From Cerioporus squamosus (lineage: Eukaryota; Basidiomycota; Agaricomycetes; Polyporales; Polyporaceae), in assembly GCA_022592435.1 (NCBI GenBank), contig JABYQS010000216.1, positions 1-54,613 of the forward strand: DNA of 54,613 nucleotides, written 5' to 3'. Below are positions 10,876 through 23,500 of the stretch, in pieces. Position 1 is the stretch's first letter. The number at the start of each line of letters is the position of its first letter. The notes below the pieces were generated by a model. The model ran no database searches and was not told the origin of the DNA. It saw only the letters and a program-made list of their open reading frames with translations. The translations under genes were made by a program, and so were the position numbers.

Positions 10876-12608
10876 CTAGAGAAGCCGAGGATCCTGAAGC
10901 TGAAGCTCGGGAGAGCGGTGCCGGTGGCGGTGCTGGCGTGGCACTCTTCGCAAGTCCTGCCCGTAAACACAGACTTGCCCACGTTGCGTGCATGGCCTGG
11001 AAGATGTGCGAAGTTCACCTCCCGCATGCCGTTCGCGATTAGAAAGTGATACTCACCTGCATTTCGGGGGTGTGCTGGGTAAAGGAGGTCCACATGCGAT
11101 CTTCCTTGCACGACAGAAGAGACAAGCCGGTGACGCTTTCTTCTTCTTCGAAGCAGGCGTGGCGGAGGACTTTCCCGACTCAAGTGCGAAGATGCTCTCA
11201 CCCGGGAGCAACGGGGTGGCTTCACGCGTATGCGGAGGCCTGCAGGTGGATGACGTTGATGGCTTTAAAGACGCAGAGCCACGCGAATCGACACACACAG
11301 TATCATGTGGTGCATGTGGTGTAGAATCCCGAGGGCGATCTTCCACCGGAGCGGTAGCATGAAACCCTCCAACATCAGGTCCCTGCCTTGGCAGACGTCC
11401 GAGTGCGCGGGTTGGAGGGCAGTGATTTGCGGCAGCGTTGCCTCCGCTTAGCGGATCGGCCGACTGAGGAACATGTGGTGGTGGTGACTTGTGTGGCTGA
11501 GTGGGCGAGGAACATCGCGGTGACGAGAGACTGTGTCCAGGCGAAGGGGATAGACGCGTCGGGGATAGACGCGTCTGATCCATATGATCTATTTGAGTAG
11601 GAAGACGGCAGAGAGGAGGTGGTGCGTGTTGGGGAGTGATTTCTACCGGATCGAGTGCCCCCTCGAGCGTGTAACTGCGATTGGAGCAAGGAGGTAGAGG
11701 TCGACTGGTATGTACCTGAGAGACGTAATCAAAATCGAAGTCCATGGGGATTGACATCGCGGCCTGTGGGAATGATTCAAGACTCAAGATGAACGAAGGC
11801 TGATATGGCATGGTGATGTTTATACGCAAAGTTGAACCTGAGGAACTCCGCATGACCTGCTGGGGGCGTCAGACGTAACGAAAACGAGGTAGCAGCATGT
11901 CAGACATAAAAGCCGTCATCGGAGGTAACATATTGACTTACGGTCGGTGTGAAGTTCCATGGGGAACTGGAGGGTTTGGTTGCATCAAAGTCAGATCGTG
12001 ACAGATCCGCGAAGACATCCACCGCTGCGTGCTGCTGGAAAGGGACTACCCCAGAGCTACAGTCGGCGGAAACGAGTGGTTCCGCGATCGGCAGGAGAGA
12101 TCGACTTGGTATATCTCGTGGATCAGTGGCCGCGTCGTTTGGGCAGGTCTTTCGGGAGTAGTCCTCGACCTGCGTAGCAAGCGCTTCCCTAATACGTGGG
12201 TGAGGATGTATGGAGAAGGAAGCATAGGGCATATGGGAGTGTACAACCAGGATCCTGTCAGACGCGGACGGCTGGCAGTGGTTTGGTCAGGGGGCACGCT
12301 GCGTTACTGGGTTACATACTGAAGATAAAACTTACTTGAAGCAGGGCCGCGGACCCCCGAGTATAACCATCAGTACGGGAGGATGTGGGGGGCGTTGGCA
12401 CAAGAATCGGGCTTCCAGCGGTGAGCGTCCGCCTTTCCGACGAAACGCCCCGAAGTGGATTCACTGACCGCACAGAGAGATGAGGTGAGTACCCTTGAAG
12501 GCGACCACCCGTAAACATGGAGACACGGAACACGATATCAAACTGGTACTTACCTGGCGGACGACGCCCACAATGTTCGCTTCGCTCCATGTGCTTGACA
12601 GAATACAA
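10876..12608 (-). CDS. Zn2Cys6 (Gal4-type) zinc-cluster protein with a C-terminal cluster
   Basis: Five exons splice in frame into about 480 residues: MERSEHCGRRPPG (start here or at 12608), YSPHLSVRSVNPLRG, PSASDRILVVHSH running on to MPYASFSIHPHPRIREAL, a long Pro/Ser-rich exon, and a final exon from about 10993 to the stop at 10876. The last junction completes the cluster: ACLFCRARKIAC, then CRPCTQRGQVC, giving C-x2-C-x6-C-x10-C-x2-C-x6-C, the canonical binuclear spacing. It is preceded by a KKKK basic tract. The family binds two Zn ions and DNA. A Pro/Ser-rich N terminus with the cluster near the C terminus is an arrangement I associate with agaricomycete proteins. It may regulate element or host genes, which is inference. 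Confidence 0.7.
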
Positions 12609-13471
12609 TCGCCCTCTCCTTCACGCAACACTACTAGGCTTGTCCGATTGCGCTGTGCTCTCTGGCCTTAGACCAAGCCGTATAGTGCGGTTGTATGGTT
12701 GAGTCCGACCAACCTGTCAACATGGACGTCTTACAGGTTTCAAGGGGTGGTAGTAAAGGTCACGGTAGGGGACAAGACGCAAGGCGTACAACGTTGATGC
12801 GCACTAACTAGCCGAGTTAGCCGCCGTAATAGTTACAGTCCTTTAACATTGAACCAGCGATGTAGATGTTATTACTTTCGAGCTGTAGGAAACCGCAGAC
12901 ACTGAAGGTGTTTCGAAGATCAGTCCGCCGCCTACGATAAGTCCTGACTGTAAGGCAAAAATGGAAACACCTGAACGGGACTTCAACCGTTAACACTTTT
13001 GAATCTAGAACCACGCAACGACCTAGCCGATAGACTATCGATCCTGCGACAGCCGGAAAGATAAGGCCGTGAAGTTGACTCGTGCAACACCCCCTTGGTC
13101 AACACGAGTGGGTTGTCCTCCTCCCGTGCTCCTGCATCGTAAAGCTCGACATATGGTAGATCAACAGAAAATATGAAAGCTTCTCCTCGGGAGGCATCCC
13201 CCATAGAGCGCGGAGACCGCTGCGGAATCGACTCCGCGTCTCCTCCTGGTAGATGCAAGAGGGCTCGGACACGGTGTACCTACTCGAGAGCGTTGCGCAC
13301 CAGCTATGAATGCATAAGCCTACCTGGGACCTTGCTGGGACCTCCGACTACCTTGCAGATTGAAGCTCGTATCGTCGATTGTGAGAAGATACATCATACG
13401 TACAACTGACTGTTCGCTCCATCTGTAAGAACACCAGAAAAATCCCGCACGCACGCGACTCGGGCCTTTCG
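12609..13471. other. Spacer with no clear gene
   Basis: Only short open stretches are present, for example 12983-13258 on the minus strand, without splice context or family resemblance. This probably contains the promoter of the zinc-cluster gene and the 3' end of the large acidic-protein gene. Confidence 0.35.
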
Positions 13472-16400
13472 TCAGACGTGAGTCACGCCTTCGACAACCC
13501 ATTCCTTGTACTTTGCGACGGCGCTAACCCTGACGGTGAGCATATGTGAGACGACAAAGACATACGACGTACTTCACAATGGCGGGATCGTGTCCAAAAT
13601 CGTAAGGCTCTTCCCGAGCACGGAGATTGTCTTGTTCGACAGAGGATTGTTCGCCGTACCAGACGTCATCGTAGGCGTTGGCGGGAAGACGGGATACGGC
13701 ATGCGAAGTAGACCGCTTGTCGGAGATGTATCGAAGTCGGGGTTGAGAGCCACGCTTCTCTGCCTGGCTAGAAGTAGCTCGCCACAGGCGGTACAGGGCA
13801 TCGAGTGTACGGAGAAAGGTCGTGACACGCGCGTGTCTCCATGGCTTGACAAGGATGCGGAACCGTTTGAATGGCGCAGCTGTGTCCTCTTCATCCGAGC
13901 TCATCCCGTCGATGCCGAGCCTCTCCAGGATCCACACATGACGGAGCGTCGCCCGATAGCGACGCGCGATCTCATGGCGGCGGTGGAACAGCTGCGGGCG
14001 GTCGCGTCATTGTTGGGTTCAAACCAGAAGACGGACCACAAACCCTGTATTTCCGCTGGTAAGACAGCCCATCATCTTTGACGACTTCTTTGGCGTTGAA
14101 AGCGTTCCTGGTGCCCTGACCCCGACCCGTGCCTTTGCCCTTCGAAGACCCGGCAGCGCCCGATGCGTCTGCGTTAGCCGATGTCGCTTTCAGATGTCGC
14201 TGAAGAGTGCGGAAATGTGACTGGAACATGCGGTTGATCTTCGTTCTGCTCTTGCAATCATACCGGTTGCAGGCAAGGAAGTCATCGACGAACACTTTGA
14301 TTGCTGAAGCGTTCCAAGGAGCACCGGGTGTACTGGTGAGATCGAGACGGAAGGTGGCAACGTCGCAACAAGGTCCGTTGTCAGGTCGAAACCCTCGGAC
14401 TTCGTTCTCGTTGGCTAGCGCGGAAGGCGGGAAGGGGGTTCCCTTATCCTTGCGTTTAAGTAAGAGCAGCGCATGGGTTGCAACGTCGGCCTGGAAGAAG
14501 CCTGGGCTCAACAAACTGCAAGTCTAGTCATCGTGGACGCACTCACGGCGAGTTGGTTCTGTGCCTGTGTCCGCCGTTTGGTTCGCTTGGTGAGTTTCTC
14601 TGGCTCTTCGGAGTCTCCCTCATAGTCATCGTCCGGCTCGGGACCACCTTTCTGCTTGCCCACAGCAGCTCCCGAAGTGCGAGAGTTCGTGATCTCGGTG
14701 GTCATAGCACGGATCTCGGTGGACAGACCGCCGACTGCAACTGTCAGCAAGGCAAGGTCTTTCTTGCTAGCAGGAAGTCGATCCTATATCGTAATGAGAA
14801 AGACTTGTACCGATGCACGAGACCATGACTCACAGTATCATCGTCGGCTTCACCGTCTGACGCATCGGGATCATCGTGACCGCGTGCCTTCTGTGTTGCG
14901 GTAGAAGCGGGTCGAGTCTGAGATGGAGGGGGATTCTGTGACATGGGCGATGCAGCGGAGGTAGCAGCCGTTATCCTGGGACGCGGTTTGGGAGGGGATG
15001 ATGATGATGGACCTGGCGCGGCAGCAGAGGATTGGGCGTCGCTCCATCTTGGAGCTCGGTTCGTGTTGACTGATTGAGACTGCTTGCTAGCCGCTGCGTT
15101 CGACGCCATTGCAGCGCCATGCACCTTCTCCTTCTCCTTCGCTTTTCCCTTATTGACCTTGCCCTTCGCTTTGCCCTCCTCGAGCTTGTTCTTCTCCTTG
15201 AGCTTTTCGCCCCTCTCCTTCTCCTTACCCTTGTTGTTCTTCCCCTTCTTCCTCTCTGTGCCCCTCTGCGTCCCGGAGTCGGTCTTTGTCTGTGCCTGTG
15301 CCCGAATCGTCGCCCTACGAGCCTTGGTTGCGGACCGCGAGCGTGAGGTCTTCTCGTCTTCGTCGTCCTCGTCGTCCTCGTCCTTGTCGTCCTCCTCCTC
15401 GTCCTCCTCGTCCTCCTCCTCCTCCTCGTCCTCCTCCTCGTCCTCGTCCTCCTCCTCGTCCTCCTCCTCCTCCTCCTCCTCCTCTTCGTCCTCCTCCTCG
15501 TCGTTCCCTTTGTCCGCGCCAAGGCCTTGATGGCCGTCATCGTCGTAGTTCGCACCCTCCGCACCCTTCCTCTGACCATCGTCTGAGCTTTGGCCTCGGC
15601 GTCCGCCTCTATATCCACGAGCTCCGTTGCGCTCACCCCCATCCTCATCTGGGTTACCACTCTCGGACCCATCAACGTCTTCCTCCTCCTCTTCGTCCTC
15701 GTCGTGACCACGTCGACGGTTCCGGCCTACGTCCTCGACCTCGCGCTTCCTCTTGGACCGCGCTTTGCCTTCAGTACCCGGGGGCGCCGTAACAGTCGAC
15801 TCGCTTCCTGACTCGGTCTCGTCCTCATCTGACGAGTGGGTACTTGGCTCTACTTTAACTTGGAGAACAACAGACTTCGACTGTCGGTCGGCATCATCGG
15901 CGACGTCCACTTCCATAGCATACGGATCCGGACCGAACATAGATTGGAAGTCGACCCAAGGGACATCGTCTTCTTCGCGAGTCGACTGGAGCGAGTCGTC
16001 TCTCGCTGCAGACGGAGATGAGCCATGGGGGGTAGTCGACGGGTTAGGATTGCGGCGAATAGATGGGGATAGTTGAGTAGACGACGATCTCGACCTCCCT
16101 GCGCTAGACCGTGATGCACGTTCCTTATCGATATTGGGAGTGTTTGGCGCGCATCCGGAACCTTTCCCCTGTCGTACGCAGTCCGATGCAGACTTGCCAT
16201 CGGAAGTGACGGGAGAAGGACGACCATCCACTCCATGACGATTAGTGCTGGTCGCAGGCTGGGGGGTTGAAGAACTCGGGCTAGCAGAGGCGAGATGACT
16301 CTTCGCGGTCCGCGGGTTCGAACGACCTTTTGACGATGACGGTGGGCGCGGTGACGATGACGGTTGGCGCGGTGACGATGACGGTGGGCGCGGTGACGAT

Positions 16401-18596
16401 GACGGTAGGCGCAGTGGAAGAGAGCTGCCTGCTGCTGGCATGGGTGCCTTCGGCGACGCTCGAGCGGGGCTCCCAGACGGAGTCCTAGAAGTTGGTCGGG
16501 TAGTCTGCTTTGACAGAGCGCCTGCTTCGCTCGGAGGCGCGGAGTCTCGCACGTCAGCTTGGAAAGAATGAGTAGCAGTGGAAGCGACGAGGGAGTCATC
16601 GGCGACCGGCGCCGGAGCCAACACGCCAACGGTCTTCTGCGCCATGGTGTTCAACAACGTCCCAATAGCTCCAAAGAGGTTGGACGAGGTTGAGAGGGGG
16701 ACAGCTGACGTCGTAGGAGGCTCGTCGGGTGTAGACTGGTTTCGTGATTGTAGAGCAGAACCCTTGTAATCAAAGTATGTAGGAATTGATGTCAGTGATG
16801 TGTGCAGTCGCATACGACGTCAGACACTCACCTCTGGAGGAACATACTCTTCTACACTGCGGTCGACTGGAGCGATCAGCTCCGCTTCTATCTCCATGGC
16901 AGATTGCGCGTCATCATCCTCGTCCTCGTGGTCTTTGGAGGAGGTAGTCTGCACCGCGCCCGCTTTCACAGAATGAGTTCCTAGCGCGCCGACTGCGGCT
17001 GATTGAGCGCCGCGGGTAAGTCGGTGAGGTGCCGATGTCCCCTCGTTCTCCCCATGTTCTGACTCGGGCACGGCAGGCGATGAGGGCACTGACGCAGTAT
17101 CGATGTTGTCGGTGGGAGGGAGTCGTAGATGATTCGAGGCAGGAGAATTGCTCTCAGAAGGTAAGAACAAAGGGGCGTTAGGGGACCGATGTGCGGTTAC
17201 AGAAGGAGGACGCTGAGATCGCGCTCCGGTCATATCGTCGGAGGTCTGCGAAGGTTTTGAGCGAGGTCCGACGTTGTCTACATCTGAGCTGTGCGTCTTC
17301 GAGGTGTCTGGAGAGACCCCGTGCCGGCTGGACGACTCTTCGTCAGCAGAGCCTCCTCCCAACGACCTCGTCAAGCCCAACATCGCGCTGGAAGCCTCGT
17401 CCACACGCGGGTTCGCGTCCTGCAGGTTTGAAGTACCAGGCGAAGAAGACGTATCAATCTGAGGGACTTCATCAGGCGGCGAACAACAGCAGAAGCAGGA
17501 TGTACTCACGAGTGTATCTAAGTCGGCACTCACAGACGCTTCAATAGGGCCTTTGGTCGCGACAACTTCTTCCATGGGCTCGGGACTGCCACCAGGTCGT
17601 TCATCCATATCCACATCGTCAAGGTGTTCAGACGACTCCGCCGGATCTTCAAGCTGAGACCCTCCGGACGGCGATGCCAACGAGCCCGACTCTCCCGACT
17701 CGACATCTGGCTGCTGTTGGTATTGCTGACTGGAAACGGACGCGAACCGAGCTGTCAAGAATAACAAAGATGAGCGTACGACGCCTGGAGAGCTAGGATT
17801 ACTCACAAGACGTTTGGTCTGAATCTGATTGTTCCTCATCCATATCGTGGTCTTCTTCGATCGCTGAGACTTGGGATTCGTTCACGAGACCGTGGCTCTG
17901 GAATAGTTGAACGACTTCGGGCGAGGCCTCTCCGGCCTGTATCTTTTTCCACATCTGGTCCACGAGCTCCTTAGCGGACGGACCTCTCAAACGTCGCTTC
18001 TTGAACTGCCCGGCTGCAGGGTCGCGGGCGGCGTTGGCCATCTCCACCTCCTTAGCACGCACACGCTGCTTGTAGGTGAGGTGCGCCCCTGCGCCCCTGG
18101 CTGAGCAAGTATAAGCGCGTAAGTTCATGGATTCATTCAACGAACTAGACACATACTTGGCAATGCCTTGACCGTCCGAACGTCGACTGGTTCGACGGGA
18201 GTGTTCTGGGGTTCGCCCCCATCGGAATCTGATTCTTCGACATCGTTCGACTGTCCGCGCTTTCTGGAGGGTCCTGCAGACCGACGGGCATAATCAGATC
18301 CTCGCGGAATTGCCACGGATGCACCCCGCGCTGCCTCCCCGGTTTCGTGGGGCGACTCCTCCGGATCATTCGACTGTTTGAGCTGTCCTGAGGTTTCTGG
18401 AAAATAAATGATGGAGCGGTTCGCGTATGTCAACGGATTCCACGTACTCTTTTCCAACAACTGTCGTGCCTCTTCGTGAGCAGTCGAGGGTGGCGCCTTA
18501 CGGGACTCTGGAGCAGTATTCAAAAACAAATTATCAATAAGGGTTCAAGTATGCGAATTTTTCAAACGTACCGGACATAAGACTATCTTGATTCAT
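13472..18596 (-). CDS. Large acidic, mostly disordered protein with a conserved C-terminal block; candidate second transposon protein
   Basis: About ten exons splice cleanly from MNQDSLMS (ATG at 18596) to KVSAVAKYKEWVVEGVTHV (stop at 13472), giving roughly 1500 residues. The N-terminal part has YKQRVRAKEVEMANAA and KELVDQMWKKIQAGEAS. The middle is Ser/Pro-rich with a Glu/Asp tract (DNA 15350-15500) followed by a Lys/Glu-rich segment, typical of nuclear disordered proteins. The C-terminal part is well ordered: DVATFRLDLTSTPGAPWNAS, QRKYRIARRYRATLRHVW, LGIDGMSSDEE, PWRHARVTTFLRTLDALYR, LPANAYDDVWY, YDFGHDPAIV. I recall this block as a repeated agaricomycete protein of unknown function. It may be a TnpA-like accessory that binds the subterminal repeats, which is inference. 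Confidence 0.6.
15350..15500. repeat. CTC/GTC triplet tract encoding poly-Glu/Asp
   Basis: A long run of CTC, CTT and GTC triplets on the plus strand. It reads as Glu/Asp on the coding minus strand, inside the large acidic protein. Opposite-strand poly-Ser and poly-Arg frames are shadows. Confidence 0.85.
16331..16412. repeat. About 21-bp tandem repeat inside the acidic-protein gene
   Basis: Units of the type GACGATGACGGTGGGCGCGG repeat nearly four times and encode SSSPRPP-like heptads on the minus strand. They stay in frame, so this is a coding minisatellite. Confidence 0.75.
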
Positions 18597-18687
18597 ACTA
18601 TGAGCTTGTGAGAAGAAGCTGGGGGGAGGATGTAAAGCGAACGAGAAGAGGTCAGAGTACGGGGACAGGTCGAGAAAGGCGAGATGA

Positions 18688-20118
18688 GCCACCCATCAAT
18701 CCTTTGTCCTCCTGAACGTGGCGAGCTTCACTCCGGTACCGGTCACGCAACCAGCGGGCACGACGCCGCTGCAGGGCGTACCGAACTTCACGTCCGCGTC
18801 GGGAGGCGCAGGGACTGCTCCGGACTGATCTTCATCGTAAACAAACATACAGTGACGGTGGACAGCCTATTGTACATGTCTGAACGGGGGACATCACGAT
18901 ATACAGTTGGGAGAAGGCATGATTGAAAACGTGGAGGCAGCAGCGGCCGTAGCAAGCCCAATCGAGGTTATGCACGAACTGGCTGTGAACGCACGGTTAG
19001 GACGCGACACATGTACAGAACGATGGTGAATCAGTACTCACCACAAGTCGACCAGCCTTTACGCGTCGTTTGCGCCGACTTCGATATACGCTCCATGTTT
19101 CCTTGGTGACCCAACTCGGATCCCCGTTGCGCTGAATGTTAAGTCTGCGCGACGGGTCCGACGGACGCTTGTCACCGGGACGAATACGGATCCAGACGGA
19201 GTTGTTGGTGAAAACCCAGAGTTTGGCACGAGAGGTACGCTCATCCACATGGATGAAGATGTCGTCCACGTCGGCAAGCAGAGAGGAAGGCGGTTGACAC
19301 AACTCGAAACGGCCAGACGTTCTATACCATACCGTCTCATCGTCGCCTCCCCTGATCTCTTTGGCGTCGCGATACTGATCCCAGTCAGTAACGCTGAAGA
19401 GGTCAGGTAGATGGGCTTGCTGGCTGCTGATGGAAGAGCGCGCGGGCTCCTGACCACGCTGCACGACACCGCTGCCGACAGACGAGTCCTCGACAGGGGT
19501 AGGAGAGACCGGAGGCCGGATAGTTGCAGTCACATCAGATACATGGCCATCCTCTTGATCTGAAGCCACCTGGGAAGTCTGGCGCATCCGGGGAGATGTC
19601 GAGCGGGTAGCAGGGGTGCCACCACTCTGAACCCTTGGGAAAGTAATGAAGGGGAGATTGGCCGTACTGGCAACAGGATCGGGCTGTCGAGCGTTGGGAG
19701 GGAATTCGGACGCGGTAGATTGAGGGAATGAGGCGAGGTCGGGGCAGGTGGAAGAGAGAGAAGAGGCTGAGAGGGATCTTAGGAACGCTGCTCGTAACAA
19801 CCGAGACGCAACGGACTCACCTCCGAATGGTTCCCCACAGCCCATATCCTCCTGTCGACCAGCCATGAGGTTGGGACTGGACTCGGCAAGACCAGACAAC
19901 CCGATCGGCGGAGCAGGTGCACTGTCCGCAAAAGCACCCGGGCTGCCCAAGCCTGTCGTCCCCGACTCGTCAGTTGTCTCTCCGACAGAAACCAGTCCTG
20001 ACTCACCTCCTGTGCGGTAGTCTGCAGGATCTTCCACTGCAACGACGTCGAGTCCTTGATTGCGCGCGTTGCTGTCGCCGATTTGACCGATAACGGCAGG
20101 ACTCTGTGAGGAAAACAT
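18688..20118 (-). CDS. Unknown protein with a C-terminal W..I.PG..R...PSWV module
   Basis: ATG at 20118 (MFSSQSPAVIGQIG) opens about 350 residues in one exon. The first 230 are Ser/Pro/Thr-rich and probably disordered. The C-terminal part contains FSVTDWDQYRDAKEIRGG, DDIFIHVDERTSRAKLWVF, IRIRPGDKRP and GDPSWVTKETW, followed by SRRKRRVKAG. A GTGAGT donor near 19040 leads to further exons; the last reads DVKFGTPCSGVV and ends FRRTKD with a stop at about 18688. The intermediate splices are uncertain. It shares a short module with the protein at 29613-30773. No known family recognised. Confidence 0.5.
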
Positions 20119-20559
20119 TTCCGTAGATCTAATTGACCACGCACCCAGAGCCAGGAAGCGAGAGAGAAAATCGTCTGCGATTCTTGTAGGATTTCGGAGC
20201 CTGCGAAGGAAGAGGAACAGGTCGGTCCGCGGTCAAGTGGCTCATGAGGTGAGCGCTCTCACCTCCGAAGCAGGTGTCACGGCGTTACTCGGTTTAGCGC
20301 TGGTTTGCGCCAGGAGGGATTGAATCCCAGAGTTCGCCACAAGCACGAGGGTCTCTCGTCGACGTATGGCGGGCATGTCTGACGACTACTGAGTTCACGA
20401 GAGGAGAGTATGAGGGACAGGCTGCGCTCAAGAGACGACGACTGACAAAGGCCTTTACCAAAAACCACGTCGTTGCATTGTTCGCTCATGTGGCGAGAGC
20501 ATGGCAGAGACTCGGAGCCGCACGAAGTGACATCCTGATAGCCAGAAAACTACATTGAA

Positions 20560-23500
20560 TCACAGTTCTCCTAAGTCCACAACCATGTCGTCGAGCTCAT
20601 CCATAGATCCCAACTCCCGTTCATCCAAGTCATTTTTGTCCGGGACGTGGGATACGAGACGGACACTCTGTTCAACAGTTACGTCTGGTGAGATACGGCT
20701 CCTGAGAGACGAAACAACGTTGACCTGACGCACCCTGTCAAGCGAAAGGATGTGCACGCAGGGTGCCCGAATTCCTGATATCTCCATCGGTGTACGCGTT
20801 GAGTGAGCTATAACATGCTCTGCGGAGATAACGATCCCTGGGAGGTAGCTGTCGTAGTACAGCTGGCCACCGACAAACCGGTAACGCCTGTATGGATCTC
20901 GCCGTGCGTCTTCCTGAGAGAGCTCTTCGAGGGGCGCCACGACAACATATGTTGACTCGCGCAGCTGACCGTCGCGGTCCCGGACGGAGTAGTGGAACAT
21001 CTGCAGGATACGACCGGCGCGTATACGGGTTGGGTCAGTGGGACACTTGAACACGATATTGCTGTCCTTGGGGGAGTCAGATGCGCTGTAGAAGGAGACG
21101 CCTCCGTGAAAGAGCCTTGAACACTTCAGAGCTCTGGGACCGAGTTGTTGAGTGCCGGGAACGCGACGCAGCTCTCGGATGTCGATATAAAGCTCCCGCC
21201 CAACCTGAGAATTCAGGAAGGAGATGAATGCGCTGAAGCGATCCTCCGCCAGGGTGATGTAGGTCCGTTTCTGTGCCTTGTCGTTGCTAGCTCCCAAGAA
21301 CCGCGATTCGCGCAATCGCGTGCCCCGTCGATCCTCGGCGGCTGTCTCTTGAACGGCCTCGACAAGTTCCTGAGCATCTTCACGGACCCTCTCGTCCTCC
21401 AGAAGGACGCGTATGTTCGCCGCGCGAGAGCTGTGTCTGAGGTATGTAGACTCCAGTTCCCCTGTTTGCAAGAACTTCAGCAAGATCTCATCGACTGGAT
21501 GAAGAAGGCGTATCCTCACCGAATTTCATGTTCGTATTCACGCGCTGCAGGAGATAGTTCATTCGTTCCGAGAAGAAAGTCCGAATCGAATGAAGCGGGC
21601 CATAGAGACGGAGAAAGAAGGCGATGTGCACGGAATTGTGCTGGTTAGGGGTGATCTGGGTGCCGGGGTATAGCTTCTGCAAGCCCCGCAGGTATCGAAC
21701 AGAGACTGTCTCGTAGAGCTTGATCGCCTCTTCCGACATCTGCAAGAGACTGCCTATCACGACCTCTGTCACAAGATCCATGTAGTTGTCGAGAATCTCC
21801 TGCTGATGATCTCCTTTCTTGTGCCAAAGCCGGATGAGGATGATCGGAAGGCATATGACGCAGAATACGTGCCACTGGTCGGCACTGAGCTTGCCTCTAG
21901 CCTTCGTGCCGACGTTCGCAGGGACGGCGTTCACCCAGGAGGGCAGCTCGATGTTACGCAGGTTGGCATGGATGTGCTTAAGCGTATGACGTCCGAGAAT
22001 GACTCCGGGTCGCTCAGATGCTTTGGCAGCGTCTAGAGTGTGCTCGGAATCACCCGACGACTTCTGTAGGCCAGGTGAGATGGCGTAAGCACCAAACGGG
22101 AGACGTGGCTTACGCGAGTATCAGCCTTTGCAGTGTCGTCCACCTTGCTCGAGGACTACCAGTCCGATGAGAAGGCGCAGACGTTCCAGAGAATATAACC
22201 CTTACCTCAGTGGTCTTCGAGTTGTTCTCTGGCACGGAGACACCTGTGTCGCGGACAGGCTCTGGCCATTTACGAGCCTGATACTGGTGGCGGATATGAA
22301 TAATGATCATGAACGGCAGCGTGAATCCTCACATCATCAACCAGTGCCTTGATAAGGTCCTTCTTAACTCCCGTAGCTTGGACACCATGCCGCTTGCAAA
22401 GTTCCTTGAATGCGGGTACGTTGTAACTGGAGGCAAGGGTGTTCACAGTGTTCCCACGTCGGATGGCTTGCTCCGCAGCCTCCGGATCATTGCGGCCGCT
22501 CGAGAGGGCTGCTGTCGCTGCCGAAGAATTGACTGCGTCCGACGCATCGGTGGAGTTCGCGACTGCGGCGGCTTGAGCTTCGGACTCGATACCTTCCTTG
22601 ATACGCTAATGCACATCGAGTAAGGAGGCATTTCGCTAAATGACTATGAGAACGACTCACGTAGTTACGAAGCGCCTGCATGAGGGCTTTCTTGGTGCTC
22701 TTCTGGTGCGGCAGTCCCAACATCGACACTAGGTACAGCAAGACCGGACGAGTACATCTCTCGAGTTGTGAAGATGTGCCAGAGTAAAGTCGAGAGAGGC
22801 CCTCCGCAACTTGAGAGGGGGATAGATCGGCTAGCACGGATTCGTCATCGTCGGCATCCTCCCCGGCCACATTCATACCCCATATGCGGCGACAGTGATG
22901 CTTGAGGAGACCAAGATAATGGTTGTGCATGGAATCGATGACGGTGAATTGGACAGGATCCCAATACGGAAGGTCAAGAAGAGCGGACCAGCGAATGCTG
23001 TTCTCCTTGAAGGCGTCCTTGCGCTGAGCGACCGAAGGCTTATCCTTCCACGCCGCCGCTGCAGCGCGATGCTCTTCGCACGATCTCGGCGGCCAGTTCT
23101 CAGGGTCTATCGTGTTGATGTCCTCTCGTAGAAGCTTGCATACGCTGCAGAAGTACTTCGACATGTATCCGCCGAAGCCGGACGTTTGTCGGGCTGCAGG
23201 CAAGTCGCAAACAAGGGGGCCCAAAGCGCAGCGGACTAGGCGACCATCGGGATACTTGGCCGTGCGGGAGTAGAATACGCCGGTCCGCCAGAACACCAAG
23301 AGCTCATCGACGAGGGGCCGAAGGAAATGGTTGAGTTGGTCTGTGGATGGCTTTCGAGGACCGGGGACAACGCCAACCAGGTACATATTTTCGGGAAGAT
23401 AGCGAAGGTGAGGTGGGAGATTGAGACAGTAGAGGTACATCGCCGTCACGCTGACCTGCTGCTTGGCCTGTTTGTTCTGGAACGGATTGAATCCATCCAC

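Noticed and set aside
15084..15792. Plus-strand poly-Ser and poly-Arg frames
   Set aside because: They are shadows of the poly-Glu/Asp tract of the minus-strand acidic protein.
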